Shown here: positions 27,733-35,933 of the stretch, one piece after another
Layout: the number at the start of each line of letters is the position of its first letter
How positions within the stretch are numbered: the stretch's first letter is position 1
Assembly (NCBI GenBank): GCA_019240215.1
Contig: JAFAYQ010000064.1
Location: 1-54,356 of the forward strand
Direction: 5' to 3'
DNA length: 54,356 nucleotides
From: Actinomycetota bacterium
GTDB taxonomy: Bacteria > Actinomycetota > Actinomycetes > Streptosporangiales > Streptosporangiaceae
Program-made: the position numbers and the translations under genes
Notes under the pieces: model-generated
The model's database searches: none
Told to the model about the DNA's origin: nothing
The model's input: the letters and a program-made list of their open reading frames with translations, nothing else

Positions 27733-27761
27733 GCCCGGTTTCGCTGGTGAAGCCGGGCTTT
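27733..27761 (+). terminator. hairpin terminator after the ssrA fragment
   Basis: A 10-bp stem (GCCCGGTTTC / GAAGCCGGGC, one G-U pair) with a 6-nt loop, followed by TTT. It lies 10 bp after the ssrA end, where the native tmRNA terminator would be, which supports the fragment sitting in its original downstream context. Confidence 0.65.
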
Positions 27762-27776
27762 GGGGTGGTGGGTCGG

Positions 27777-28484
27777 GTGTTCAGGCCAGAAGAGCTGTTC
27801 CAGGTCGGGGAATTCGGGATTTCCGCGTCGGCGACGGCCACCATCGTTTTCATCTGCCCGTACGGCACGCCGATCCAGAAGGTGCGTTTCGCCCTCCGGC
27901 GGCTGCTGCGGGCCGGCTATCACGTGGTGGCCTACCAGACCACCACGGCCGTCTTCACGGCGGCCGACCCGCTGATCCTGCCCGAGCTGATCGCCCAGGT
28001 CCGGGCGGACATCAGGGCCCGGATAACAAGGCTGGCGGCCGCGGGCGTCACCGACTTCGGTTTCTTCGGCAGCAGCCTGGGCTCCTTCATCCTCTACAAC
28101 TGCGTGGGCCCTAACGTCCCCGAACTTCGCTGGGGAGTGTTCAACACCGGCGGCAACATCGCCCAGGGCATGTGGAACATGCTCGACCTGAGACAGTTGC
28201 ACGTGGCGCGCGGCTGGTCGCTGCCGCGGCTGGAAGAAGCCTGGGCTGAGCTCCAGTGGCCAGATTTCGGGCGGCTCGACGGCTGCCGGTTCGTGTTCGT
28301 GAGCTCGCCCCGCGACGACGTTGCCCCGCTGGGCAACATCGCGCCGTACCTCGGGCCGATGCTCGCAGCGGGAGCCGAGGTGAGCGTGCGCCGGGTACCG
28401 GCCGTCAGCCACCGGACGACCGTCATCGCCGGGCTGTGGAACGCGCCCCGGCTGATCCGGATGGTCCGGCCCGCCGCCGCGTGA
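27777..28484 (+). CDS. alpha/beta-hydrolase fold protein
   Basis: About 235 residues. The nucleophile elbow GSSLGSF (G-x-S-x-G) is near residue 105; SSPRDDVAPLGN supplies a likely Asp and VSHRTTVIAG the catalytic His. IVFICPYGTPIQKVRF near the start resembles the oxyanion strand. The start is uncertain: GTG 27777 is chosen because earlier in-frame codons run into the ssrA terminator hairpin. Substrate unknown; no lid domain or signal peptide. Confidence 0.75.
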   Translation: MFRPEELFQVGEFGISASATATIVFICPYGTPIQKVRFALRRLLRAGYHVVAYQTTTAVFTAADPLILPELIAQVRADIRARITRLAAAGVTDFGFFGSSLGSFILYNCVGPNVPELRWGVFNTGGNIAQGMWNMLDLRQLHVARGWSLPRLEEAWAELQWPDFGRLDGCRFVFVSSPRDDVAPLGNIAPYLGPMLAAGAEVSVRRVPAVSHRTTVIAGLWNAPRLIRMVRPAAA

Positions 28485-28652
28485 CCAGCGCGAGGGCAAC
28501 CAGGGCGGGTCGCCGGGCGATGAGCAGGACCGGTACCGGAGCGGGCAACCGGAGTACGGCGGGGCGCTGGCCGGTCACGGGAAAAGCGAAGGGGGCCGCG
28601 ATCGCATAGGCACCGCCTTGCGGACGTCGGGTGGTTCAGGTTGAGTACAGCC

Positions 28653-29042
28653 ATGTCTGAGCAACCACCGGCCGTGAAAGCGTGGCATGCCGTCGCCGAA
28701 TCGGGGGACCTGGGCCAGCTCGGCGCCTTGCTGGCGGATGACGTGGTATTCCGGTCGCCGGCGGTGTTTGCTCCGCAGGAGGGCAAGGCCCTGACCACGA
28801 TGTACCTGCGCGGTGCGCTGGCGGTGCTCGGTCCGACGCTGCGCTACGTCGAGGAATGGTACGGCCCGTCCAGCGCGGTGCTGGAGTTCGAGGCCGAACT
28901 CGACGGCCTGTACGTCCAAGGTGTCGACATGCTGCGCTGGGGCGATGATGACCGGCTGACCAGCTTCACCGTGATGGTGCGGCCGCTGCGGGGGCTGAAC
29001 AAGCTCATCGAGCTCATGCAGGCGCAGCTCGCCCGCCAGTAG
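28653..29042 (+). CDS. SnoaL/NTF2-like protein
   Basis: A 129-residue cone-shaped NTF2-like fold protein: an N-terminal helix pair (AVKAWHAVAESGDLGQLGALLADDVVFRSP) followed by beta strands ending FTVMVRPLRGLNKLIELM. The family includes polyketide cyclases, isomerases and many uncharacterised proteins, so no reaction is assigned. ATG 28653 is chosen over TTG 28641. No operon partner is evident. Confidence 0.75.
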   Translation: MSEQPPAVKAWHAVAESGDLGQLGALLADDVVFRSPAVFAPQEGKALTTMYLRGALAVLGPTLRYVEEWYGPSSAVLEFEAELDGLYVQGVDMLRWGDDDRLTSFTVMVRPLRGLNKLIELMQAQLARQ

Positions 29043-29117
29043 AAAAGCCGGCCCCGAAGGCAAACCGCGCCGCCGCCGGTTGCTACTCACTCTCCGAGGT
29101 TGTCGTTCCGGGAATGA

Positions 29118-29516
29118 TCAGCTGATCACCGGGTCGAAATCGCTCGTCAGCAGGTGGAAATAGCCCAGGTTCACGGTCTGGTCCCAAAGACCGCAAATAA
29201 TCGTGACCGGTTTGGCGTGGAGTATTTCCAGAATGGAGGCGGACTCGGCCGGCGGAATCGTAACGTACATGGTGGCTCGGGCCCCGTGGTCGTGCACGAA
29301 TCCGATCTGGGTGGGGTCGGACGGATCGGCGAAGGTGATCTGCACGTCGACGACGGTTTTGTGGTCCACGGTGGTGATGACGGTATTGGGAACGCCGGTC
29401 TTGACGTGCAGGTCTAAGGTCGCCCGGGTCGTCGAGTTGCCGTCGTCGTCCAGGTTGCGCTGCCAGGCCACGTCGTAGCCGGCGATAGGGAGCTGCATCT
29501 CGTGGAAAGTACTCAT
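29118..29516 (-). CDS. hypothetical protein
   Basis: A 132-residue soluble protein, probably beta-rich (YDVAWQRNLDDDGNSTTRAT, VDVQITFADPSDPTQIGFVH), with no signal peptide or membrane segment. ATG 29516 follows GAGGGGG. I do not recognise the family. It is monocistronic and preceded by an unusually AT-rich stretch (about 29580-29640). Confidence 0.65.
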   Translation of the reverse strand: MSTFHEMQLPIAGYDVAWQRNLDDDGNSTTRATLDLHVKTGVPNTVITTVDHKTVVDVQITFADPSDPTQIGFVHDHGARATMYVTIPPAESASILEILHAKPVTIICGLWDQTVNLGYFHLLTSDFDPVIS

Positions 29517-29540
29517 AATTCCCCCTCGGGTCACACGCAA

Positions 29541-29798
29541 GAAAGCGTGATGTGCGATCTGGCAGCATCCAATCCGGCCAGCTATTTACGCCGATTCGGC
29601 ACTTTATTAAATAAAAGGCTGCCAATTTCAATAGACAGACGCCGCATGGAGGGGGTGTGGAGGTGGCGTGGAGATACCGTGGAGACAAGGCGCTGGGGAA
29701 GCGCGGCGACCGGCGGGGACGGCCTGCCCGCCGGGGCCGGCCGCGATGAGCTGAGCGGGGTCATGACGACGCCGAGTTGCCCCGGTCGTGGTCGGCGA
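29541..29798. other. intergenic region with AT-rich patch
   Basis: About 258 bp. An AT-rich run near 29600-29635 contrasts with the surroundings and may be the promoter of the minus-strand gene at 29516. The right part may hold the lost 3' half of the MmcQ-like gene. Confidence 0.3.
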
Positions 29799-29972
29799 TC
29801 AGGCGTTGGCGGTCTGCTCGCTGATGCAGAAGACGACGGTGGTCCCGTCGCGGCCGAGGAAGGTCTTGCCCCGGACCTTCCCCAGCGGGACGTGGAACTT
29901 GAAGGGGCTGGCCTCCTCCACGTCGGGGAGGGCCAGCGCCCAGCGGCGGAGGTCGTCGGTGGTGGTGGTCAT
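29799..29972 (-). pseudogene. truncated MmcQ/YjbR-like gene
   Basis: Fifty-seven residues (TTDDLRRWALALPDVEEASP, then GKTFLGRDGTTVVFCISE) match the N-terminal half of the MmcQ/YjbR family, normally about 115 residues. A stop follows at SEQTANA. The next bases read RLIADHDRG in a neighbouring frame, which could be a frameshifted continuation. Its ATG overlaps the SDR stop (ATGA), so it was probably translated from the SDR message. Loss of the C-terminal half suggests a decayed copy. Confidence 0.6.
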
Positions 29973-30775
29973 CGGAGCGTGATCGTATTCGCGGTGATGA
30001 GGCGGGCGGTGTCGGAAGCCAGGTAGGTGATGACGTCGGCGACGTCCTCCGGGGTGGCGACGTGGAACAGGTCGGGGCGGCCGGCGACGTAGTCGCGGAC
30101 CTGGTCGGTGACCCAGCCGGTGTCGGTGACCGGCGGGTGGACCATGTTGGCGGTGACGCCCCAGGGGGCCAGCTCGAGGGCGGCCGACATCGTGTAGTTG
30201 GTCTGGGCGGCCTTGGCCGCGCCGTAGGAGACCTCCTCGGGGAAGCCGAGGCCATCGCCGGACGTGAGGCCGATGATGCGGCCCCAGCCGGCGCCGCGGG
30301 CGACGTGCCGCCGGGCGAACTCGCTGATCAGCAGGGCGGCCGCCATCGTGTCGACCTTGAACTGCTGCTCCCAGGTGGCGGCGGTGACCCGCTGGAGCGG
30401 CCGGCCCAGGCGGTCGGCCACCGGCGGGGCGAACGTGTCGGCCAGCCAGCCGGTGGCGTTGTTGACGAGGATGTCGACCGGGCCGAGCCGTTCCTCGGCC
30501 ACGTCGAACAGCCGGGCCGGGGTGCCCGGGTCCGACAGGTCGGCCTCGACCGCCACCGCCCGGCGACCGGCCCCGGCCGACTGGAGCTCGGCCATGACCT
30601 GGCTGGCGTCGCGCGCCCGGTGATCGCGGTAGCCGGGCGGGGCGCCCGGGTCGACCGGGTCGTCGAGCCGCAGGTACGTACACAGCACCGCGCAGCCGCG
30701 CCGGGCCAGCGCGACCGCGGTCGCCGCCCCGATGCCGTGGTTGGCTCCGGTCACTATTGCCGTATGAAAGGCCAT
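29969..30775 (-). CDS. short-chain dehydrogenase/reductase
   Basis: A 268-residue SDR with the NAD(P) motif TGANHGIG (residues 9-16), the NNA motif (ILVNNATG), and the catalytic Tyr-x3-Lys in SYGAAKAAQTNY with an upstream Ser in GLTSGDG. It lacks the Thr/Ser-Gly-Gly-x4 ending common in acyl reductases. GGAG lies 7 nt from ATG 30775. The substrate cannot be predicted. Its first 12 bp overlap the start of the divergent beta-helix gene. Confidence 0.9.
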   Translation of the reverse strand: MAFHTAIVTGANHGIGAATAVALARRGCAVLCTYLRLDDPVDPGAPPGYRDHRARDASQVMAELQSAGAGRRAVAVEADLSDPGTPARLFDVAEERLGPVDILVNNATGWLADTFAPPVADRLGRPLQRVTAATWEQQFKVDTMAAALLISEFARRHVARGAGWGRIIGLTSGDGLGFPEEVSYGAAKAAQTNYTMSAALELAPWGVTANMVHPPVTDTGWVTDQVRDYVAGRPDLFHVATPEDVADVITYLASDTARLITANTITLR

Positions 30776-31429
30776 CGCCAGCTCCAGCTGGGCCGCGAGG
30801 TCCTGGACCTGCTGCCCGACGTCGTTCGTGCCTGCCTGACCGAGTCTTCCTGGTGGCGGGACGAATTGCAGGGCCTGCACGTGATGAGGGCCCTCGACCA
30901 GTTGTCGCTACCGGAGCGCCTGCCCGGTTACCACCGGATCGAGACTCCGCACTCACGCCAGTGGCCGCGGCCGGGCCACGCGCTGGTGCACGAGAGTTCG
31001 ATCCTGCACCCGGGCGTGAACTTTTTCGGGCCGATCCTGATCGGGCCGAACTGCGAGCTGGGCCCGAACACGACCATCTACGGCCCGACCGTGGTGGAAG
31101 GCGGCAGCTACCTGGGGCCCGGGGCCGAGATCCGGCGTTGCCTGCTGCTGGCCGGGGCCGAGGTCGCGCACACCAGCTATGTGGGGCACTCGGTGCTCGG
31201 CCGGGACGTGCGGCTGGGCGCGTTCTTCTGCGTGGCGGTCCGGAACCTGGCCCGCGGGACCGTGCACCTGATGTCGGGCGGCGAACTGGCCGACACCGGG
31301 GAGGTGACGATCGGCTGCGTCATTGCCGACGGGACCCAGACCGGGGTGCGGACCACGGTCATGCCCGGGCGGCGGATCGTCGGTACCCCGGTGGTGCCGC
31401 CCAACGCCGTCGTGATGAAGAACTGCTAG
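30764..31429 (+). CDS. left-handed beta-helix (hexapeptide-repeat) protein
   Basis: About 221 residues with hexapeptide repeats (ILIGPNCELGPNTTIYGPTVVEGG, IRRCLLLAGAEVAHTSYVG, VLGRDVRLGAF) forming a left-handed beta-helix, as in sugar-nucleotide acyl/uridylyltransferases. No nucleotidyltransferase domain is attached. ATG 30764 has no ribosome site and overlaps the divergent SDR start, so translation is leaderless or begins further in, for example at ATG 30884. Its TAG overlaps the LacI gene's stop on the other strand. Confidence 0.75.
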   Translation: MKGHRQLQLGREVLDLLPDVVRACLTESSWWRDELQGLHVMRALDQLSLPERLPGYHRIETPHSRQWPRPGHALVHESSILHPGVNFFGPILIGPNCELGPNTTIYGPTVVEGGSYLGPGAEIRRCLLLAGAEVAHTSYVGHSVLGRDVRLGAFFCVAVRNLARGTVHLMSGGELADTGEVTIGCVIADGTQTGVRTTVMPGRRIVGTPVVPPNAVVMKNC

Positions 31430-32508
31430 GCGGCCGGCCCGGTGGTGCTCTGGCCTTCGCGCAGCCAGGTGGGCAGGATTTCGCCGGGCGGGTCGCCGGG
31501 GCCGCGCTCGATGAGCAGCTGGGCGCGCTCGACAACCCGGCTGGCGATGTCCTCGACCGGCATGACCACGCTGGTCAGGCGTGGGCTCAGCAGGGTGGCG
31601 CCGACGCTGCCGTCGAAGCCGACGACGGCCAGGTCGCGGCCGATACGCAGGCCGAGCTCGGCCGCCGCCCCGTAGACGATGACGGCGATCTTGTCGCTGC
31701 CGGTGAGCACGGCGTCGGGCCGGGCCGAGACCAGGAACGACCGGATGCTGGCCCGGGCGGTGGCGTCGTCGGCCAGCCGCAGCACCCCCGCCCCGTCACC
31801 GTCGGTGGCCCGGGCGGTGGCGGTGGCGGTGGCGGCCAGGCCGGCCCGGAATCCGGCTTCGCGCTCGGCGTCCCAGTAGGTCCGGGGCTCGTAACCGATG
31901 TAACCCGGCCGCCGGTAGCCCCGGCCGATGACGTGCGCCACCGCGTCGGCCACGCCCGCCGCGTCGTCGATGTCCACCCAGGCGAGCCGGCCCCGCCGGT
32001 CGGTCCGGCCGAAGCAGACGAACGGCATGCCCAGCCGGTGCAGCAGCTCGGCCCGCGGATCAGCGGGCTGCAGCTCCGACAGCACGAACGCGTCGACGCT
32101 GCGGTCGGCGACCAGGCGGCGGATGTCGTCGCTGGGGTCGGCCGCCTCCGGCACCACCAGCACCCCGTAGTGCTGGCCGGCCGCGGCGGTCAGCAGCGCC
32201 TGCAGGAACTGCATCATGATCAGGTTGGTCGGCTCGAGCTGGATCGGCGGCATCAGGTAGGCCAGCCGCATCGTCCGCCGCGAACGCAGGCTGCGGGCGC
32301 CCTGGTGCGGCTGGTAGCCCAGCTGCTCGATCGTGTCGAGGACCCGCCGCCGGGCCGCCTCGCCGACCCGGCCGGTGCCGTTGAGCACGTTGGACACGGT
32401 CGACTTGCCCACCCCGGCCGCCCGCGCCACGTCCATCAGGGTCAGATCGCGGGAAGCGGGATCGTCCGGCCGGCCGGCCGGCCGCCGGCTGGGTCGCGAT
32501 GTCACCAT
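31426..32508 (-). CDS. LacI-family transcriptional regulator
   Basis: A 360-residue regulator. The N-terminal HTH reads LTLMDVARAAGVGKSTVSNVLNGTG (about 22-46) followed by the hinge region; the rest is a periplasmic-binding-protein-like sensor domain (FVCFGRTDRRGRLAWVDIDD). It is divergent from the sugar ABC operon, so it most likely represses it and responds to an alpha-galactoside or its product. ATG 32508 is used; the upstream extension crosses the promoter. Confidence 0.92.
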   Translation of the reverse strand: MVTSRPSRRPAGRPDDPASRDLTLMDVARAAGVGKSTVSNVLNGTGRVGEAARRRVLDTIEQLGYQPHQGARSLRSRRTMRLAYLMPPIQLEPTNLIMMQFLQALLTAAAGQHYGVLVVPEAADPSDDIRRLVADRSVDAFVLSELQPADPRAELLHRLGMPFVCFGRTDRRGRLAWVDIDDAAGVADAVAHVIGRGYRRPGYIGYEPRTYWDAEREAGFRAGLAATATATARATDGDGAGVLRLADDATARASIRSFLVSARPDAVLTGSDKIAVIVYGAAAELGLRIGRDLAVVGFDGSVGATLLSPRLTSVVMPVEDIASRVVERAQLLIERGPGDPPGEILPTWLREGQSTTGPAA

Positions 32509-32680
32509 GCCCCGTCCCCCGAATTGAACTCCGCTGCTGCGGCCACTGACCGCTGTTGTCAATTGTGCCCGTATCGTGCCTTGACACCGGTATGGGTCTG
32601 GCGTTCTGCTACTGATGGAAGGTTCCACCAAGTCTATCAAGCTCCGTTTGAACGGCAGAGTTGCCTACCAGGGAGGCGCG
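32509..32680. promoter_or_regulatory. divergent promoter with candidate LacI operator
   Basis: TTGACA at 32581-32586 is a consensus -35 for the plus-strand operon, although no good -10 is obvious 17 bp on. TGGAAGGTTCCA at 32616-32627 is a perfect 12-bp palindrome placed like a LacI-type operator near the transcription start. Confidence 0.4.
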
Positions 32681-33619
32681 ATGAGCGTTGCCGCTGTCAC
32701 AACGGGTCTGGGAAAACCAAAATCGTCGGAAGCGACACCCGCCGCCGACCGACGCCGGATCCGCACCGCCTTCGCCTTCCTGGCCCCCAGCCTGGTCGGC
32801 GTCGTGCTGTTCCTCGTCATCCCGGTCATCCTGGTCATCATCTTGAGCCTGACCCAGTGGAACCTGCTCACGCCGCTCAAGTGGGTCGGGTTCAGCAACT
32901 ACGCGAACATCTTCAAGTACGACGCCTTCGGGCACTCGCTGCTGGTCACCGCCTACTACGTGGTGCTGAACATCCCGATCCAGACGGTGGTGGCGCTCGG
33001 CCTGGCGCTGCTGCTGAACAACAAGCTCCGCGGCAGCGCGTTCGTCCGGATCGTGGCGGTGCTGCCGTTCCTGGCCACCCCGGTGGCGATGAGCGTGGTG
33101 TGGACCTGGTTCTTCGACCCGACCAACGGCATCGTCAACCAGCTGCTGGGCCACATCGGGATCGCGGGGCCGGCCTGGCTGTCGGACGCGGCCACCGCGA
33201 TGCCGATCGTGGCGTTCGCCAACATCTGGCAGTACGCCGGCTACAACATGCTGTTCTTCCTGGCCGGCCTGCAGGCCATCCCGCCCAGCATGTACGAGGC
33301 GGCCTCCCTGGACGGCGCGGGCAAGCTGTCCCAGTTTCGCCGGATCACCCTGCCCCTGCTGCGCCCCGCCCTGCTGTTCGTCCTGGTCACCGGCGTGATC
33401 GGCTCGTTCCAGGTGTTCGACACCGCGTTCGTGCTGACCAACGGAGGACCCGGTAACGCCACCACGGTGGCCAACCTGAACATCTACAACACCGCGTTCC
33501 AGGGGTTCCGGATCGGCGAAGCCTCGGCCATGTCAGTGATCTTGTTCCTGGTCATCCTGGTCGTCACGGTCCTCCAGTTCACGTACTTCAACCGGCGCAC
33601 GACCTACGAGATGGTGTGA
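32681..33619 (+). CDS. sugar ABC transporter permease (MalF/UgpA type)
   Basis: A 312-residue inner-membrane permease with about six helices. The EAA loop EAASLDGAGKLSQFRRITLPLLRP, which docks the ATPase, is present. ATG 32681 follows GGGAGG. First gene of the importer operon, 10 bp before the second permease. No ATP-binding subunit is encoded nearby; actinomycetes commonly use one shared ATPase (MsiK) for several sugar importers. Confidence 0.93.
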   Translation: MSVAAVTTGLGKPKSSEATPAADRRRIRTAFAFLAPSLVGVVLFLVIPVILVIILSLTQWNLLTPLKWVGFSNYANIFKYDAFGHSLLVTAYYVVLNIPIQTVVALGLALLLNNKLRGSAFVRIVAVLPFLATPVAMSVVWTWFFDPTNGIVNQLLGHIGIAGPAWLSDAATAMPIVAFANIWQYAGYNMLFFLAGLQAIPPSMYEAASLDGAGKLSQFRRITLPLLRPALLFVLVTGVIGSFQVFDTAFVLTNGGPGNATTVANLNIYNTAFQGFRIGEASAMSVILFLVILVVTVLQFTYFNRRTTYEMV

Positions 33620-33629
33620 GGAGCTGACC

Positions 33630-34526
33630 ATGGCCTCGGTCACCACGGTGGCGCCCACCGCCGCCACGAAGTCCGCCTCCAAGTCCGGCAAAACCTCCGT
33701 CCCCGGCCGCGGCCTGCGGCTGACCGGGTACTACCTGATCCTGCTGATCATCGTGATCGTGTTCATCACGCCGTACCTGTTCTCGCTGTTCGCCGCGTTC
33801 AAGCCGCTGGGCGACATCCTGGGCCAGTCCCCGGCCCGGCCGCCGACCAGCCCGACCTGGGCCAACTTCAGGCAGATCTTCACCCAGGACGACTTCGGCC
33901 GCTACCTGGCCAACACCCTCCTGGTCACGGTCATCCTCACGATCGGCCAGGTCACCTTCTCGATGATGGGCGCCTACGCCTTCGCCAAGATGGAGTTCCC
34001 GGGCCGGGACGCGCTGTTCTGGATGTACCTGGCCACGCTGATGGTGCCGAACGTGGTCACGCTGGTCCCCCTGTACGTGATGTTCGCCAAGGCCGGCCTG
34101 CTGAACACCTACTGGGCGATCTTCCTGCCCTACACGCTCGGGGTTCCCCAGGCGGTGTTCCTGATGCGGCAGAACTTCATGACGATCCCCAAGGAGGTGA
34201 TGGAGGCGGCCCGGCTGGACGGCTGCTCGGAGAGCCGCATCCTGTGGCGGATCGTGGTGCCGATCTCCAAGCCGATCATCATCACCGCCACCCTGCTGGC
34301 GTTCGTGTTCGGCTGGAACAACTTCCTGTGGCCGCTGATCGTGACCAACTCCAACTCGCTCAACGTGCTGTCGGTCGGCACCGCCAACCTGAACTCCAAC
34401 TTCGCCGACCAGTGGAACCTGGTGCTGGCCGCCTCCCTGGTGGCCCTGATCCCGATGGTGATCCTGTTCGCGATCTTCCAGAAGTACATCGTCCGGTCGA
34501 TCTCGCTGACCGGGATCAACCGATGA
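33630..34526 (+). CDS. sugar ABC transporter permease (MalG/UgpE type)
   Basis: A 298-residue permease with six predicted helices and the EAA loop EAARLDGCSESRILWRIVVPISKP. It forms a heterodimeric channel with the preceding gene product. The stop overlaps the ATG of the binding protein (ATGA), showing a tightly coupled operon. Confidence 0.93.
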   Translation: MASVTTVAPTAATKSASKSGKTSVPGRGLRLTGYYLILLIIVIVFITPYLFSLFAAFKPLGDILGQSPARPPTSPTWANFRQIFTQDDFGRYLANTLLVTVILTIGQVTFSMMGAYAFAKMEFPGRDALFWMYLATLMVPNVVTLVPLYVMFAKAGLLNTYWAIFLPYTLGVPQAVFLMRQNFMTIPKEVMEAARLDGCSESRILWRIVVPISKPIIITATLLAFVFGWNNFLWPLIVTNSNSLNVLSVGTANLNSNFADQWNLVLAASLVALIPMVILFAIFQKYIVRSISLTGINR

Positions 34527-35881
34527 AGGGCCGGCTCCGGGGCCGGGCCCTGGCCCGGGCGGTGGTCGCCTCGGTCGCGCTGGTGCTGCTGGCCGGCTGC
34601 GCTGACTGGGGGGTCAACACCGGCGGTTCGGGCGGGAAGGTCACGCTCACCTACGCCTTGTGGGACGCCCACGAGCAGATCGGCTACCAGGCCTCGATCG
34701 CCGAGTTCGAGAAGCTGCACCCGGACATCCAGGTCAACATCGAGAACATCCCGTACAACAGCTACGAGCAGAAGATCACGGCCGAATACATCACCAACCA
34801 GGCTCCGGACCTGTTCTGGGTCAACACCCCGTGGCTGGGCACGTTCGTCAAGGACGGGATCCTGACCAACCTGGCCCCGAAGATCAAGGCCAGCCACATC
34901 GACATGTCCCAGTACTATCCGCAGCTGGTCACCATGCATTCGCGCAACGGCGCGATCTACGGGCTGCCCAAGGACTGGGACACGATCGCGCTGTACTACA
35001 ACAAGGCCTACTTCAAGAAGATCGGCCTCACGATCCCGGCCAACCTGAGCTGGAACACCGACGGGACCGGGTCGTTCGTCACCTTCCTCAAGCAGGCGAC
35101 CACCGACACCAGCGGCCACAACGCGCTGTCCCCGCAGTTCAACCCGGGCCACGTCGCGACCTACGCGCTCGGCACCTACAACGACCCGCAGTCCGGCTGG
35201 GGCGACTACGTGGCCGAGCTCGGCGGGAAGGTCATCCCGTACCCGTACGCCTCCACCACCAGCCTCGACACGCCCGCGTTCAAGCAGGGCCTGTCGTTCC
35301 TGACCAGCACGCTGACCAACGACCACGTCATCGCGCCGGGCTCCGAGACCGGGCCCAACGCGAACGGCAACAACCTGCTCACGCTGTTCACCGAGGGCCA
35401 GATCGCGATGTGGCAGGCGGGCGACTGGAACACCACCGCGCTCAAGACCGCGGTCAAGTTCCCGGTCGGCGTGGCCCCGCTGCCGATCGGGCCGGCCGGA
35501 CGGGTCAGCATCTTCAACGGGCTGATCGACGGCCTCAACAGCAAGACCAAGTACCCGAAGCAGGCCTGGGAGCTCGAACAGTGGCTCGGATCGGCGAAGT
35601 CGGAGGCCATCCTGGGCTCGGGCGGCTACGTCTGGCCGGCCATCAAGAGCCTGGACCCGCTGTTCCAGCAGTACTGGGCCAAGCAGGGCATCGACATGTC
35701 GGCGTTCCTGACCGAAGCCCGCGGCAAGGTGGCCAACTTCCCGGTCAGCTCGGGCATGGGTGCTGCCCTCCTCCAGATCGACAACGACCTCGGGCCGGCC
35801 TGGCTGGGCTCGGCGTCGGTGAGTTCAGCCGTCAACCAGGCTGGGAAAGATGGCAATTACGCACTGAAGACCGGCAACTGA
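34523..35881 (+). CDS. extracellular sugar-binding lipoprotein
   Basis: A 452-residue substrate-binding protein. The signal peptide ends in the lipobox LLAGC with Cys26 as lipidated residue. The mature part is a MalE-like fold (LTYALWDAHEQIGYQASIAEF, then FTEGQIAMWQAGDW). The substrate is likely an alpha-galactoside such as melibiose or raffinose, because the next gene is a GH36 alpha-galactosidase. Confidence 0.93.
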   Translation: MKGRLRGRALARAVVASVALVLLAGCADWGVNTGGSGGKVTLTYALWDAHEQIGYQASIAEFEKLHPDIQVNIENIPYNSYEQKITAEYITNQAPDLFWVNTPWLGTFVKDGILTNLAPKIKASHIDMSQYYPQLVTMHSRNGAIYGLPKDWDTIALYYNKAYFKKIGLTIPANLSWNTDGTGSFVTFLKQATTDTSGHNALSPQFNPGHVATYALGTYNDPQSGWGDYVAELGGKVIPYPYASTTSLDTPAFKQGLSFLTSTLTNDHVIAPGSETGPNANGNNLLTLFTEGQIAMWQAGDWNTTALKTAVKFPVGVAPLPIGPAGRVSIFNGLIDGLNSKTKYPKQAWELEQWLGSAKSEAILGSGGYVWPAIKSLDPLFQQYWAKQGIDMSAFLTEARGKVANFPVSSGMGAALLQIDNDLGPAWLGSASVSSAVNQAGKDGNYALKTGN

Positions 35882-35933
35882 CCAACCCGGCGACGCGGGG
35901 CAGGACCACCGCGGCCACCCGAACGGAGCCTGC

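Noticed and set aside
30757..33456. 899-codon plus-strand frame across the beta-helix, LacI and permease genes
   Set aside because: Shadow of genes in other frames; low-complexity translation.
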